Program-made: the position numbers and the translations under genes
Notes under the pieces: model-generated
Databases searched by the model: none
The model's input: only the letters and a program-made list of their open reading frames with translations
Told to the model about the DNA's origin: nothing
Part shown: positions 33,629 to 44,595 of the stretch, piece after piece
Layout of the letters: each line of letters opens with the position of its first letter
Numbering within the stretch: position 1 is the first letter of the stretch
DNA from: Seiridium cupressi
Taxonomy: Eukaryota; Ascomycota; Sordariomycetes; Amphisphaeriales; Sporocadaceae
NCBI GenBank assembly: GCA_036674765.1
Contig: JARVKI010000046.1
Span: 186,001 to 250,000 of the forward strand
Direction: 5' to 3'
Length of the DNA stretch: 64,000 nt

Positions 33629-36179
33629 TCTGGCGAATAATATACTGCAGCGATATACAACTGATAAGAGGCTGCAAGGTATATGATGCACCTATGCGTG
33701 ATATTGCAAGTCGGTAATACGGCAGCAATACTCCAGAGAATGGGAATGCCGTGTTTTCCGAGCGGTGGATGGATCAAGTGTCATATACATAGGTAGACAA
33801 GAGGCTGTGCACGAAATGGAGCTTAAGATTGTCTGCCTTGAAGGGGGCGACGGGCATGCTGACAGCGCTGAAGGTAACTCAGGTGTAAATGGTGATGTAT
33901 GGAGTCGATACGATACCAAGACCTTGGGAGTACGCAATTGTGGCAGGAGAATTCGCAGCACGCGCCGCCCAGGCTCTGCTCCTGCCGCGCATGTGGAAAA
34001 TATCGCAGGGCTGTGCATCGAGAGGGAGCCTTCTCAGTGCGCCCAGACAGGCTAATGACTGGTCATGATGTCTCCCAAGGAAGGCTCGAACCTTCCAGGT
34101 CGGAATTTGAGTTGCGATACACCTGGTCGCCTTGCACTCCCGAGGCTGTCGCTGTTAGCATCTGCGACGGTGGGCTGCCGCAGCGTCCACGGCGGGCCAT
34201 CATTTGGTATCCAGTTTCAGTTTCCGCCGTCGAGATGCCTTCACTAATTGCCGAGCGAGGCAGTGCAAAGATGTAGTCGACGGCGCGTTGGTTGTTTTCC
34301 AGTCCAAGCGACGGCCACGATGCGGAAAAGGACTAATGCGGCAATTGGCAAGACCCGCCAAGCCAACGGATCGAAAGCATGATCACAGTGGCCATAAAGG
34401 CAAGAGATCCCCGCCGTAATTCGAACTTTCGTCATCATGAGTGATGGCGGGAAATGGCGCTTGGTGCTGGCAAGAGTTCGCAGTGTTCCGCCAAGGAGCG
34501 GATCGCGCAGAAGATTGAGGCTGTGTCGGTGTTGCGAGGCATCCGGAGCGAATCGATGTCTTATATTGCCTGCTGCGGGAGGACTCCAGTTACACATGGC
34601 CACCTGATCTGGGCGTTTTCCCTGCGAAGATCGACCGGGGTCTTTTCATACCGGATCCACCAAACATGTCAGGGACTTGGGCCCCCAGCGCTTTGCATGA
34701 CCCAAATCGGGTGCGCTTCAAACTGTATTTGTGGTGTCCCAACTTTCATCACACAAACAATTCTCATTCATGTCTCTGCCATTCGTTTATAGTTGTTCAA
34801 ACCCTGCTGTAAGAGATTTAGAGAAATACTTAGATACTTTTTGCATTTATGTGAGAGAAAATATTGTGGGACTTCTCATCCTCGGACAACGTACCCGTGG
34901 ACCATTGTATTGATACTGAGGTCTAGCAGATTGGGACAGAGAAACAATTGTGGCCTCTCACCGACGGCCCCCCACGATCTCGGGAGGGCGCCGATGGGGG
35001 CGGAACCCAGAAAATGGTTGGCGAATAGCGTGATCACAGGTGGGGCCTATCTTCCCGCCAAGGCATAAACGGTAGACTACAACCGCCATTGACGACATAC
35101 AGCCACTCAATATTTAAACCGATGGCTCTCAGACAGTAACCCCTGACAAAATCCTTCCCTTATCCTCTTTTCCAATTTACAAGAAATCACACGCCAGTGT
35201 AGGGTTTCTAATTGTTGTGAGCAAGTCCTTACGATAATCCAGGGTCAGAGCCAGAGAGACTCTCACCGTCTCACAGAGTCATCTATTGAATAGCCACGAA
35301 CTGTTCTTGACTAGAATCGTATTGTGAATGCAGCCATATATCATGAGGTCGCTAAAGACCTCACTTTTTCTCCACCTCTGGGCATTATAAGTCGGAGAGC
35401 TAGGATTGTCCGCTTGATTTTTCACTTGGACCACGTCCAAGTCTACCAATGTTCGGCCAAGCGTGGCGCAGTATAGCTCGGCAAGTCGCATTCCGCCTAC
35501 AAAAGTCTTGTCATCACATCCCTCCTACAAAACCAACAAGTTTAGCCGCTCGTTGCATATCATGGTATCTCGGGAAGGCATTTTGACCAAGAGTGACATA
35601 CTGAACTCTAAGCCAAGATTACTTCCAAGAGACTTTAGGCACTTCCGATATCATAGCTGTCTTAATTCCCACTGGGATCATCATTCTATCTCATCCATAC
35701 GGGAAGAACTTGCCACGAAGGAGAGCTTACTTGAATGATTAGGCTAGCGTATCTCCACGCCCAATTTTATGCCCAAGTTGACCCATATCTAGCGGCCGCG
35801 GTACTTGCATTGGGACACTTCGCGAAGGTATCATACCGATGGGCAGTGTACTCAGCCTCAGCGCGATGTGATTGTAGCTTCTGGGGCCCAATAACAATTA
35901 TGTCACTCTTAACCCACGAAAAGTCTCTCCCATTTTAGGCAAGCATCTCCAGCACCTCGAAACAAAGCGGATGAGTCTTTTCTATAAAATTCGGATATAG
36001 ATATGTCTAAAATGATCACTTGAGTAAATAATACCTTAAATAGTTTGTGCCTAATTTTGACTCTGATTGGCCTTGAGCAGTATTGCAACGGATTCCAATT
36101 CGTTATGTTGAAGCATAGCATCCTGAACGTGTCCTTCATGGTCTAAGCCCCAGACCCAGTCCAGTCTACAGCCAATCTC
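33629..36179. other. 2.5-kb intergenic region, Ca2+-ATPase promoter and unassigned DNA
   Basis: 33629 to about 34700 is the PMC1 promoter region with the GAGGCTG boxes. 34800-36179 is AT-richer and holds short frames on both strands (for example 35279-35491 minus and 35735-35938 plus) without recognisable content. It borders the decayed monooxygenase and may contain more decayed DNA. Confidence 0.45.
33668..34523 (+). promoter_or_regulatory. Four GAGGCTG boxes upstream of the Ca2+-ATPase gene (possible Crz1/CrzA sites)
   Basis: GAGGCTG occurs at 33668-33674, 33801-33807, 34142-34148 and 34515-34521, all on the plus strand, that is upstream of and antisense to PMC1. Two are followed by TG (GAGGCTGTG). 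This resembles the calcineurin-dependent response element GNGGC(G/T)CA / GTGGCTG bound by Crz1-type factors, which control Ca2+-pump genes in fungi. The match is by eye only. Confidence 0.4.
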
Positions 36180-36640
36180 TTGCGCATCTCTGCTGCCCGC
36201 ATAGACGGGCCAAGCTCATTGCCACACATGATGCAAGCCGTCTCGTTGGACGTTTTGCTACTGTGTGCGGAAACGTTGGAAGGCGTCATATGTCTGGAAG
36301 ATCATTACCGTGGCCTGAGCTTTGTTGAAAATCGACGAGCTGCTTTGAGTCTGAAGACTTTCCAAGCAGACGCTCGAGCACAAGTGCGTCCTCAAAAGTC
36401 ATACCGCTTCCTGCCCCCTAAATCGCGGAGATACGTGTACAGCGTCCCCGATTAACAGCTGACGGCCCTCGGAGTAGGTCGGAGCGTGCGGCATCTCCCA
36501 GATAGACCACCCTAGAGTGGTGTGATCCTGAGGGACCAATCCAATTTGCGTTCGTACCGCGTTGTCGAATCCCTCGAATCGGCGCTTAAGGTCACCCGTG
36601 TCCACTTTGACCTTCCATTGATCAAGAGATATTGACCCCT
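36180..36640 (-). pseudogene. Decayed FAD-dependent (salicylate hydroxylase-like) monooxygenase fragment
   Basis: On the minus strand the frame reads LGWSIWEMPHAPTYSEGRQL followed by LLIGDAVH, the GD motif that binds FAD ribitol in class A monooxygenases. It then shifts frame near 36430: the next frame continues GAGSGMTFEDALVLERLLGK (about 36390-36430), exactly what should follow the GD motif. A third frame, near 36270, gives QTYDAFQRFRTQ before a stop. The N-terminal two thirds, including the GxGxxG site, are missing; homology stops at about 36640, where the decayed transporter begins on the other strand. Multiple frameshifts and truncation show it is non-functional, unless the assembly is poor here. 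Confidence 0.8.
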
Positions 36641-38541
36641 GCTAAGTTGTCTGAAAAACATCAGGGCAATGGCGATGCAGTGAGTCCAAGCATCCAGACC
36701 GAAGACGACGGCCGGGACAGTGACAAGCACAAGAATGAATACATCACTGGATTTCGCTTGTCAATGATCATGATCACTGCCAACTTAAGCACTCTAATTG
36801 CAGCCTTGGATCTTGTAAGTAGTCTCTTCAAGAATGCTAGCTAGTCCCGTAGCACTCGCCAGCTGACTTGCTTGTGGTATTGTCGCGACAGCCATTCCTG
36901 TCATTACCGATGACTTTCATAGTTTGAAAGATATTAGATGGTACAGGAGTGGTGTTTTCCTCACTATAACTGCCACCCCAGCCTTGTGGAGAAAGATGTT
37001 CACCTACATCCCCGTCCCTGTCTACATGACCGCGCTGGGATTGTACTTAGTCGGAAGCATTTTGGCCGCTGCTGCTCCTAATAGCATTTGCCTTTCATCG
37101 GTCGTGCTATTAAAGGCTGGGGATGTTCTGGCACCCTGGGTGGTTCCTCAGTCATAATCAATCATGCCGCAGCGCCACAGCGACACTTCTTATCGCAATT
37201 TGGAATCATGACTAAATTGCAATAGGCGCTGCAATAATCTTGCAATTCATCTTCTTACGCGTACGACGAAAACCTGAGCATGCTACATGGACCCAGGCCT
37301 TCCTTCACCTGGACCTTCTTGGCTTCGCTCTCTTCCTGAGCTCCGTCGTCTGCTTCAGCTTAGCCCTGCAATGGGGAGGATTGGCAAAGGCTTGGTCCGA
37401 CAGATCTGTAGTCGCCACGCTGGTGATGTGGGTTTTCTTGACCATTACCTTTATTCTGAACGAATAGTTGCAAAAGGATTATGCCATGCTACCATTTCGG
37501 CTGCTTAAACCACGTTTTGTGTGGGCAAACCTCCTCTATGCTGTGTTGTAGGCATACTTCTGCTCTTCAGCTTACTTAACTGCCCAGCTAACTGTGGATC
37601 TTGCGCAATTCTCAGATCTCCAACTTTCAGTTCATGTTTTATTTACCTCTCTACTTCCAGTCTATTCAAGACACATCTGCCATCAAAAGTGGAGTCTACA
37701 GTCTTCCAATTGTGGCTCTCTTCGCCGTCGGGGTAAGTCTATTCGCCTTCGACGCCACGGGTGACCTTTGTAGAGCATAATGTAACTTAGTTGACGTTTC
37801 ATTCGATCGTCAGTGGTGGCGTTGTACGAAAAACACGACTCCTGCAACCTGTTGAGTTGGCCGGCGCATTGTTTGCCACTCTCTGCGCAGGCTTGCTCTA
37901 TGGCCTCAGCCCCAACTCGTCTAAAGCATGGTACATCGGAGCTCATATCCGCCTCGGATTCGGAATTGGTCTTGCTAACCAGGTAGACGAGTAAGTTTAA
38001 TGCATCGAGGATTGGTTCCAGGGTCTAATGAATGGAAATTAGGTTCCAATTACTGCGTTGCAGAGCTTTGCGAAACCTGAGGACCTGGGATTTACCATGG
38101 GGATTGCCTTCAGTGAGTATTTTCGCCTGACTGTATAGCTCACTCTAAGACCTCCCTGCTTTCAAACCAGTGGCCCAACCCGTGGCTGGAAGGTAATCTG
38201 TCCTTGCTGCACAATCCGTCTTCTCAAATCGTATCATCCAGACAATCCTACAAAAAAGGCCATCGCTCGACGTTGGACAAGTTCTCTTCACTGGAGCCTC
38301 TGAGATTCGGACAGTCTACAGTGGTGCCGACGTAGACGCCATCTTGGATGCCTACATGGGAGGCATCAAAGATGTTTACACCTTTTCCCTAGCCAGCCGC
38401 AGCAGCTTTCGCTGTGCTGTGGTGCTTCGTCATCCCATTCAAAAAGTTGGCGAGCTATGAGGACCAGCAGAAAACCGAAGGCGCCCATAAAGCTGGAGGA
38501 AAGGTACGGGAGGATCCAAGCCCGAAGGAAGCCACTATATA
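36632..38541 (+). pseudogene. Decayed MFS drug-type (DHA1/DHA2-like) transporter gene
   Basis: Transporter pieces follow in order but in different frames. The N-terminus is FRLSMIMITANLSTLIAALD (about 36750-36815) before a GTAAGT. GIVATAIPVITDDFHSLKD starts at 36876. FIGRAIKGWGCSGTLGGSS (about 37098) needs a 1-nt frameshift. QWGGLAKAWSDRSVVATLVM lies before an in-frame TAG at 37465-37467, after which the same frame goes on LQKDYAMLPFRLLKPRFVWA. YLPLYFQSIQDTSAIKSGVY is near 37640 and AGLLYGLSPNSSKAWYIGAH near 37890. The C-terminus AAAAFAVLWCFVIPFKKLAS at about 38400 again needs a shift, then a TAA. Some breaks could be introns, but the internal TAG and the shift at 37095 are not explained by splicing. 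Confidence 0.85.
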
Positions 38542-39230
38542 ATCACATATACACACACGGGGTAGCTGTGGGTGGGCACATCACTTCCCAACGCCTCTAG
38601 CGTGCTGAGTTCCAAGGCTACTTGCCCACAATTATCGAGCGTATCAATTAGTTCAATTCCATTTGGCAAGGAAGTCCATCACCCCAAGTGAAATCGCAAT
38701 TATGACGTTGAATTGAAATCAAATGGTAGTTTCGATCTATAATTACAAGAGTAGGATCATTGTGAGAGAATCTTTGTCCAAATATCCTCCACCCCGCGAC
38801 GTTGCACCGGCGTGGTCAGTACAGCAACAATTTGTCTGCAGTGAGCCCGGCCATCACCAAATGGTAATCTCGCAACATAATGATGCTTCCATTCGCGATA
38901 CTTGATGAAGCTGAATGCAAGCAAATTTTTCCATCCCATCTTTCGACAGCTCTTTCTTCTTCTTCTTCTTTGTTTGTCTTTTATGAATTCTCCAACAGCT
39001 ATACAGCTCGTACAATATTTTCCGCTGGCTCGACCTGCCTCCTACACCCGAGCAGTCGAGAGCGCGTAGGCATGTTCTTCTTATGGAAATGTAGATACTT
39101 GGGTGTTTGGTACCGTGACGCACGCTTTCCGCATTATTTCGGGAATGCCACCAGATCACCAGCCATGATTGCCTAGGGGTGCCCAACGAGATGAGAGCGA
39201 TGAATTTCGAATTGCCAACAATTCTAACAT
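38542..39230. other. Convergent intergenic region, no gene seen
   Basis: Between the decayed transporter and the FSH hydrolase 3' end. Contains a (TTC)n run near 38951-38970. No supported frame. Confidence 0.5.
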
Positions 39231-40073
39231 CTAACTCATAATGTTAACTCCAGGAATTACTTGGCCAGGCCAAGCGCCACGTTGGATGCACCAAAGCAAA
39301 AGATGTGCCAGCTCCTCCGAAACTTCCCTATTTCTAGGCAACTCATGCCCGCCTCCGTGATCATAGACCTTGCGTATGTATGGATCACACAAACCTGCCA
39401 GCTGCACCGAGGCAGGCAATCTCGGATCTTTTCTCCCATATACATGAGCTGTTGGAATTCTGATTTTCAACTCTGGCGGTATGCGATTCAGATTCAAGCC
39501 AAAACAGTTGTCCGAATCAAACTGCGCCCTTCTTACCACAGTCGCGTAGTCGGTCAGTTGCCATCTATCCCTAGTGATCTCGCATGTTGTCTTCTCCACC
39601 AACTGCCGCTTCGTGGCCTCATCCAGGTCCTCCACCTCTTTGGACACGGGCACGCCCAGGTCCTTTAGAGCAGTGATTGGCACGCCGCCGCACATGAACA
39701 AGGCAAACCTGAAGGGCGGCGGTGCCTCTGGCTCGTACCACTGCTGGTAGAGCATATAGCTCGACACTAGTGCGCAGCCCTGGCTAAACAACAAAGCCCC
39801 ATCATATGGACCGCGCTGCTCCAGGATTTCGCCTAGCCACTCACGAGCCTTCCGGATCGCTTTCACGTCGGTTCCTTCGTAGAAAGCGTAGTGTGGCGGA
39901 TCGTAGAATAGCGGCGTGTCTGGCGCCGGAGCGGATGGCTGAGGACCATCGACAAAATCAAACTCGCAAGTCAAATCCGGGCTGATCTCTTCTAGCTTTC
40001 TCCTGAGAGAGGAGGTCTGGGATCTGAAGATCCAACCGCTTGTGCCTTTGCCGTGCAGGCAGAGGATCTTCAT
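39231..40073 (-). CDS. FSH-family serine hydrolase
   Basis: A single-exon protein of 280 residues, usual length for the FSH1/OVCA2 alpha/beta-hydrolase family. It starts MKILCLHGKGTSG, the oxyanion-hole region of the family. The nucleophile is in LLFSQGC (S97). The catalytic acid is probably D216 in YGRKDP, and the catalytic histidine is H243 in HGGGHELPR. FSH proteins are soluble esterases or thioesterases, and members often sit in fungal secondary-metabolite clusters where they release or trim polyketides. Here the neighbours are a decayed FAD monooxygenase and a decayed MFS pump, which would fit the remains of such a cluster. The promoter carries a palindromic pair of CGG-N4-CCG sites. Gene intact. 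Confidence 0.88.
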   Translation of the reverse strand: MKILCLHGKGTSGWIFRSQTSSLRRKLEEISPDLTCEFDFVDGPQPSAPAPDTPLFYDPPHYAFYEGTDVKAIRKAREWLGEILEQRGPYDGALLFSQGCALVSSYMLYQQWYEPEAPPPFRFALFMCGGVPITALKDLGVPVSKEVEDLDEATKRQLVEKTTCEITRDRWQLTDYATVVRRAQFDSDNCFGLNLNRIPPELKIRIPTAHVYGRKDPRLPASVQLAGLCDPYIRKVYDHGGGHELPRNREVSEELAHLLLWCIQRGAWPGQVIPGVNIMS

Positions 40074-40258
40074 TATATGGGCTGTGCTATCGGGTCCAAG
40101 ATTCCTGCTGGGGGCTGCGGCTGTTGCGTGAGGAGGCTTTATTCAAATGAAAATACTATGGTCATAATTCTCGGAACCACGCACAATGTCTTGTTATGAT
40201 CATCACTTGGAATTCTATTGTTTGTGTTGCAAACGTTCTTTGTGCTTCATGAGGTCAA

Positions 40259-40293
40259 TGCCGGAGCTCCGTGACACGAACGGAGCTCCGGCA
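40259..40293. promoter_or_regulatory. Paired CGG-AGCT-CCG palindromes (Zn2Cys6-type sites)
   Basis: Two identical 10-bp palindromes CGGAGCTCCG lie 9 bp apart, and together form a perfect 14-bp inverted repeat (TGCCGGAGCTCCGT at 40259-40272, its complement at 40280-40293) around GACACGA. They are about 190-220 bp upstream of the FSH hydrolase ATG. CGG-Nx-CCG inverted triplets are the classic binding form of fungal Zn2Cys6 dimers. A hairpin terminator or cruciform is less likely this far from a 3' end. Confidence 0.55.
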
Positions 40294-42382
40294 AAACGTC
40301 AAAACATAAGCGTTTCGAATTCAATCGCTGCAAAGAGATAAGGGAACCAATTCGTATTGTTGTCATTGGAGCCCAGGACAGTAGCGATCATTTATCAAGT
40401 ATGGGATAAGCCCGTCCCGGGCTATGTAATTGGCCCCCCTTTTCTCTTCCGGCCTTTTCGGCCTCGCAATACGTACATTCAATAATGCACCGGCGCATAG
40501 AAGCAGTGAAACTGAGCCACCTATTTACTAACTTTCGAGATCCACAAGAGGGCACCTGATCTTTGTCCGTCAATCTCAGATACGTACGCCGTGGCATGTG
40601 CCGACCGCGCCACCATAGACGCTCAGCCACCACGAGGGAGCCGAGCAGCTGACACGTACCAATAAATCTGCCCCGAGCCGCGTATTTCAACCCCGAATCA
40701 CGATTCGAATTATCATCATGTTTACCATCATGAGGATATAGACCCAAATCATGCAGTGCTCAGCCCCGTAGTGCGCTCTTCTGGGTGCGTTGCCCAGAAC
40801 TGAGATTACGTTACATCGCCGACAGCAGCGGGCAGGTCTAAGTACGTTCGATGTTTGATTCCGAATCTGCATAAAATCCCTCTGGGATCCTTTGGGGAGC
40901 GCAAGGCCATCATTGCTTGTGGCTTTGCTGGGTGATCACATAATATAGTCCCATTTTTTTAGGCCAATGTAGTACAACAATTTACGTGATCAAGGAGTTA
41001 CTGTTCTTTGGGGTATCACATCGCGAAGATAGAGCTTCAGCGGCGCAGGTTCCAAACGGGAATCGATCGCAATATTTAATAAACTTGGAGATGATATCGA
41101 GATTTTCAGCTCACCGATTAATTCGCAATTTCTTGGATCATGTGTTTAAAATGAATGGACGCAATTTTTAACGAGGCAACATCACTGAATGGATATAAAT
41201 ATTTCATATATGCAAAAGGCATTTATTATTAGTACATAAAGGCGGGTGAAATTATGGCGCCAATCGATCTGTTAGCTTCTTTCGTTCTGTAAAAGAGTTA
41301 TCGATTAAGAGGTTGTTATAAATAAAAGAAATCGCATTATTGCCTGGGATCAGCACATTGAAGTGGAATCATTAAACCCACCCTTCCCGATTGATACACA
41401 AAGTACCTACGAGCCCCAACATTATACTTGGGCGTCGACAAGCATCACACGGTTCGTATTTACAATATATTGGTTTTGCTTCGGGTTTAATTGATTACAT
41501 TTTCTATTATAAACTTCTCGCAAATTATAATGCCGTCGTAGTTAGCCTTATTTCTAAATAAATATTCGTGTCTTGTTCCTATCATGGTTTAGACTAACTC
41601 TTACATCGTACGTGTTGCAGGAAACTTCTAAATATAAGACTTTTGAGAAATATGGCTATTCAGTAAAAAATGCTATTGAGTCCGTCTTTAATAATGTCTC
41701 AGGTCTTTCGAAGCACTCCTTAAAATTTTATTGCCCTCCGCGGACAAGGATCAACTGCGCCGATAAGCCCTGACTGTCACGGTTTAAGAGGGTCACAAAG
41801 GCTTTGCTTCAAGTTCCCCCATAAGGTGTGTAAATTACAAAAGCTAGAGAGCTGGAATTAAGCTCCAAACTCTCATCTAAATACTCTAGGCTGACAGCTG
41901 GCAGCGCCAGTCCGTGACACTGACGGAGAACCCAGTGCGGGTTCTCGAGCGGAAAACGCAACTTCTCACGAAACAGTGTGATATATTTCCATAAAACTTG
42001 GTAGAAAGGCTGTAAAATGTCCCTTGGGGTCACACCTCATGCACCTTCGCGGCATATGGTACGTAAGCAGATGTCATCAAACTGCTCACGAGAGCATGTA
42101 ATATCCGACTTTAAATTCACATGAAAACAATAGATCGTCATAACGATTCAAGGATGCAACACAAAATCTTACAGCCTCAGTGGATTTCAAAAACTTGAGG
42201 TCATTCAGCACAAATTGGTCTGCTTGAGGTCTATCATTGATCAGATGTACAGGGACCGACACATAGATGGAGTCCAATGGGGCCAAAAGTCTGACCACAA
42301 GAAAGATTCAGGTGATAATATTAGGGGGCTGTAAGAGGATTTTCGTCATCCGTTCGAGAATTGTTTGCCAGTAGAATATGGC

Positions 42383-42389
42383 TATATAA
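42383..42389 (+). promoter_or_regulatory. TATA box of the secreted-protein gene at 42521
   Basis: TATATAA 132-138 bp upstream of the ATG at 42521. Confidence 0.4.
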
Positions 42390-42520
42390 CATTTGGTACG
42401 AGGTGGGAATATTGCAATTCCTCCTCCACGTTGATTTTTCCTATCATCAATTTGGATAACATACTCCACTACATCAGTATCCACCTTCTCAAGAAGAAAC
42501 TTCGTTCTCTACATCTCGCT

Positions 42521-43163
42521 ATGAGAACTTCCAACATTACATCATGGGGGTTGATGGCTAGTATGGCTCATTCAGCCTGGGCACTCAACTTCAACGTGAC
42601 AGCCGTGACGGCACACAATGGCAGTTCTGTCTTCGAATGCTGGCAGATTGATACACCATTTGTCGAGTCGACGCAACCGGGTATAAAAGGTTCTGCTACC
42701 TTGAATTTGGGTGGAGTCACCAACATCACGTACGGTGTCCTCCCTGCCGGATATACCGAGCCACTGCACACTGCTCCTGCTCCTCAGTAAGTCGAACCTT
42801 AATGTATATGATCTACGGCAGTGATGTTGGTAGGGTGAAGTCAGGGGAACATAACGGTGCTAATGTTGCCCGCATAGATGGGGACTGTTACTGTCTGGCT
42901 TGATATCTATCAATCTACCGGAAGGAAATAATTCTCACGCTTTCTTCTCTGGAGGTGAGTTCGGCCTGATGAGGTTACGGGTATTAGAGGGCTCACAAGC
43001 CATGTCTAGTGGACAAGCTCTTCTGGAGTTCACTGAAATTGAGCGAAGATCTGATGTGAATGAGGGCTCTATCAGCTCAACAGGATGCAGGGCAGAGGAG
43101 GCGGGTTCGAGAGCAACACATCGTCAGCTGGGTAAAGTCCAGCCATCGAAGGAGGAGCTATAG
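42521..43163 (+). CDS. Secreted protein of a fungal small-protein family, C-terminus atypical
   Basis: Two exons, 42521-42786 and 42878-43163, joined through a GTAAGT...CATAG intron of 91 nt, giving 183 residues. An N-terminal hydrophobic stretch ending SAWALNFN looks like a signal peptide. The segment VTAVTAHNGSSVFECWQIDT, then NLGGVTNITYGVLPAGYTEP and, after the splice, QWGLLLSGLISINLPE resemble a fungal secreted family that I know only as hypothetical, often cell-surface, proteins. After FFSGGEFGLM the sequence becomes polar and charged and lacks the cysteine-ending tail I would expect, so the 3' part could be mis-spliced or altered. Function unknown. Confidence 0.6.
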
Positions 43164-44595
43164 TTGGAAAGGCCTGCGCCTAGCTAGCCTTGGCCCATAA
43201 TGGTGGTGATTTTATAAATACAACATAACCCTTGCATCTGTGGTGCACCAGATCTTGACCAACAAGCTCTATTCCAGGGAGTTTCAACGACTTATCATCC
43301 AATAAATGTAACCCCTCCAAGTAGTTACTGGGGCAGAAATCAGTATGCCACGATACTCGAGTCAATTGGAACCGAGGCGTAGAACACTACTGGGGTATGT
43401 ACGAGTCTGCCTACTTGCCGAGGTATCCTCCTCCAACATCTGGTAATCGGTAAGCTTAGTTGAGCCTCAGGGATCATCTGGGCTGCGAAGGATCCTTGAA
43501 GCGAAATTGTATCGGTCACGCCGCCATCACTATAGCACTAGTCCGGATGCAATGCCCCAAACCGACTAGCTCGAACTCCAATCCTCGTGAAATCGGCTTG
43601 GCTCGAATGTCAACTGGTGATTTCAGCACTTCCAGAGATGCGGCTTTTTTTCGATTCTTCATGGGGGCTCGTTTGCAATGCTCTTAAAGGATCGTGGCGT
43701 TGAATCTGTAGGAATAACGGTCTCCAAAATTCAATAGTGTTCATAGCTTCATGCAACGTTCCTGGAACTTCAACATGCGCTTGACTATAATTAGACAGGC
43801 ATTCCAAGAAAAGCAAGATTCCGTCGCTGCGCATTAAAATAAGGTTCCGGATAGGGCCGAGGAGGGATTGACACCCCGGTCAGAGCAAGCATCGGGGATG
43901 CACTATTGTTATCAAGCGACTGAAGTAGGATCAATCGAACCAGGGAAAGTCATCGCAAGGCCGGTTCAAGTTAGATTCAATGCTGAAGTAAATGCTATTC
44001 ACGATCGCTTTTGACCAATAGTAGATATTTGTTTCATCATGCCCATGCCTAATAGAGCCGAATGAATCCGATAAGCGAGGCGACCAGGAACTTTTCAACT
44101 GCCCGGGATCACATCTATGCGAGCTGCATTCTTGGTCACGATATCATCAACGATGACCGAAATAGGAAGAACTGCTAGACCTAGGCTGGCTTGAGGTGTG
44201 GTCCACAGCTCCAACCGCGGCGGAAGATTAGAAAGCTTGTCTACAACACGCCGAGCCTTGGGAATTTCGAAGACCAAGTATAGCTGACCATGAGGGAGCG
44301 GACCTTGGCACTCTGGTATTGACGCTAGATGGCCGCGGCCTCCGTGAAGTGGTCTCCCAGTAATCGAATGATCGCAAGGCAAGGGTCTGAGATAGTCTCT
44401 GGCCATAGGGTCCTGAGGTACGTCTGGTTTCTGAGTATAAAAGGTTGCTGAACTGCCTTCTTGAACTTCAATCTCGATGTATTGAGACATCAAGTCAACT
44501 GTTCCTCACTGGATCTTCACTCATTACATACACGCTCTTTATACTCTAGCCAAGAGGCTCTCACCACGTTCTTTTTAAAACTACACCAATTTATC
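43164..44595. other. Intergenic, 1.4 kb
   Basis: Short frames only, plus a 132-codon minus-strand frame (44095-44493) directly upstream of and divergent from the next gene; it has no motif I know. TATAAAA at 44436-44442 belongs to the next gene. Confidence 0.45.
44436..44442 (+). promoter_or_regulatory. TATA box of the secreted-protein gene at 44596
   Basis: TATAAAA 154-160 bp upstream of the ATG at 44596. Confidence 0.45.

Larger units (their letters stand above)
40074..42520. other. 2.4-kb intergenic region, AT-rich centre
   Basis: Holds the FSH promoter (to about 40400). An AT-rich stretch from about 41040 to 41700 has no genes. Two short minus-strand frames (41809-42033, 42086-42298) match nothing I know. 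A TATATAA at 42383-42389 belongs to the next gene. Confidence 0.45.

Noticed and set aside
40259..40293. Intrinsic transcription terminator
   Set aside because: Lies about 190 bp upstream of a start codon in a eukaryote and has no T tract; two CGG-N4-CCG sites are a better reading.
40900..41760. Transposon in the AT-rich stretch
   Set aside because: I could find no terminal repeats, target-site duplication or coding remnant; only composition supports it.
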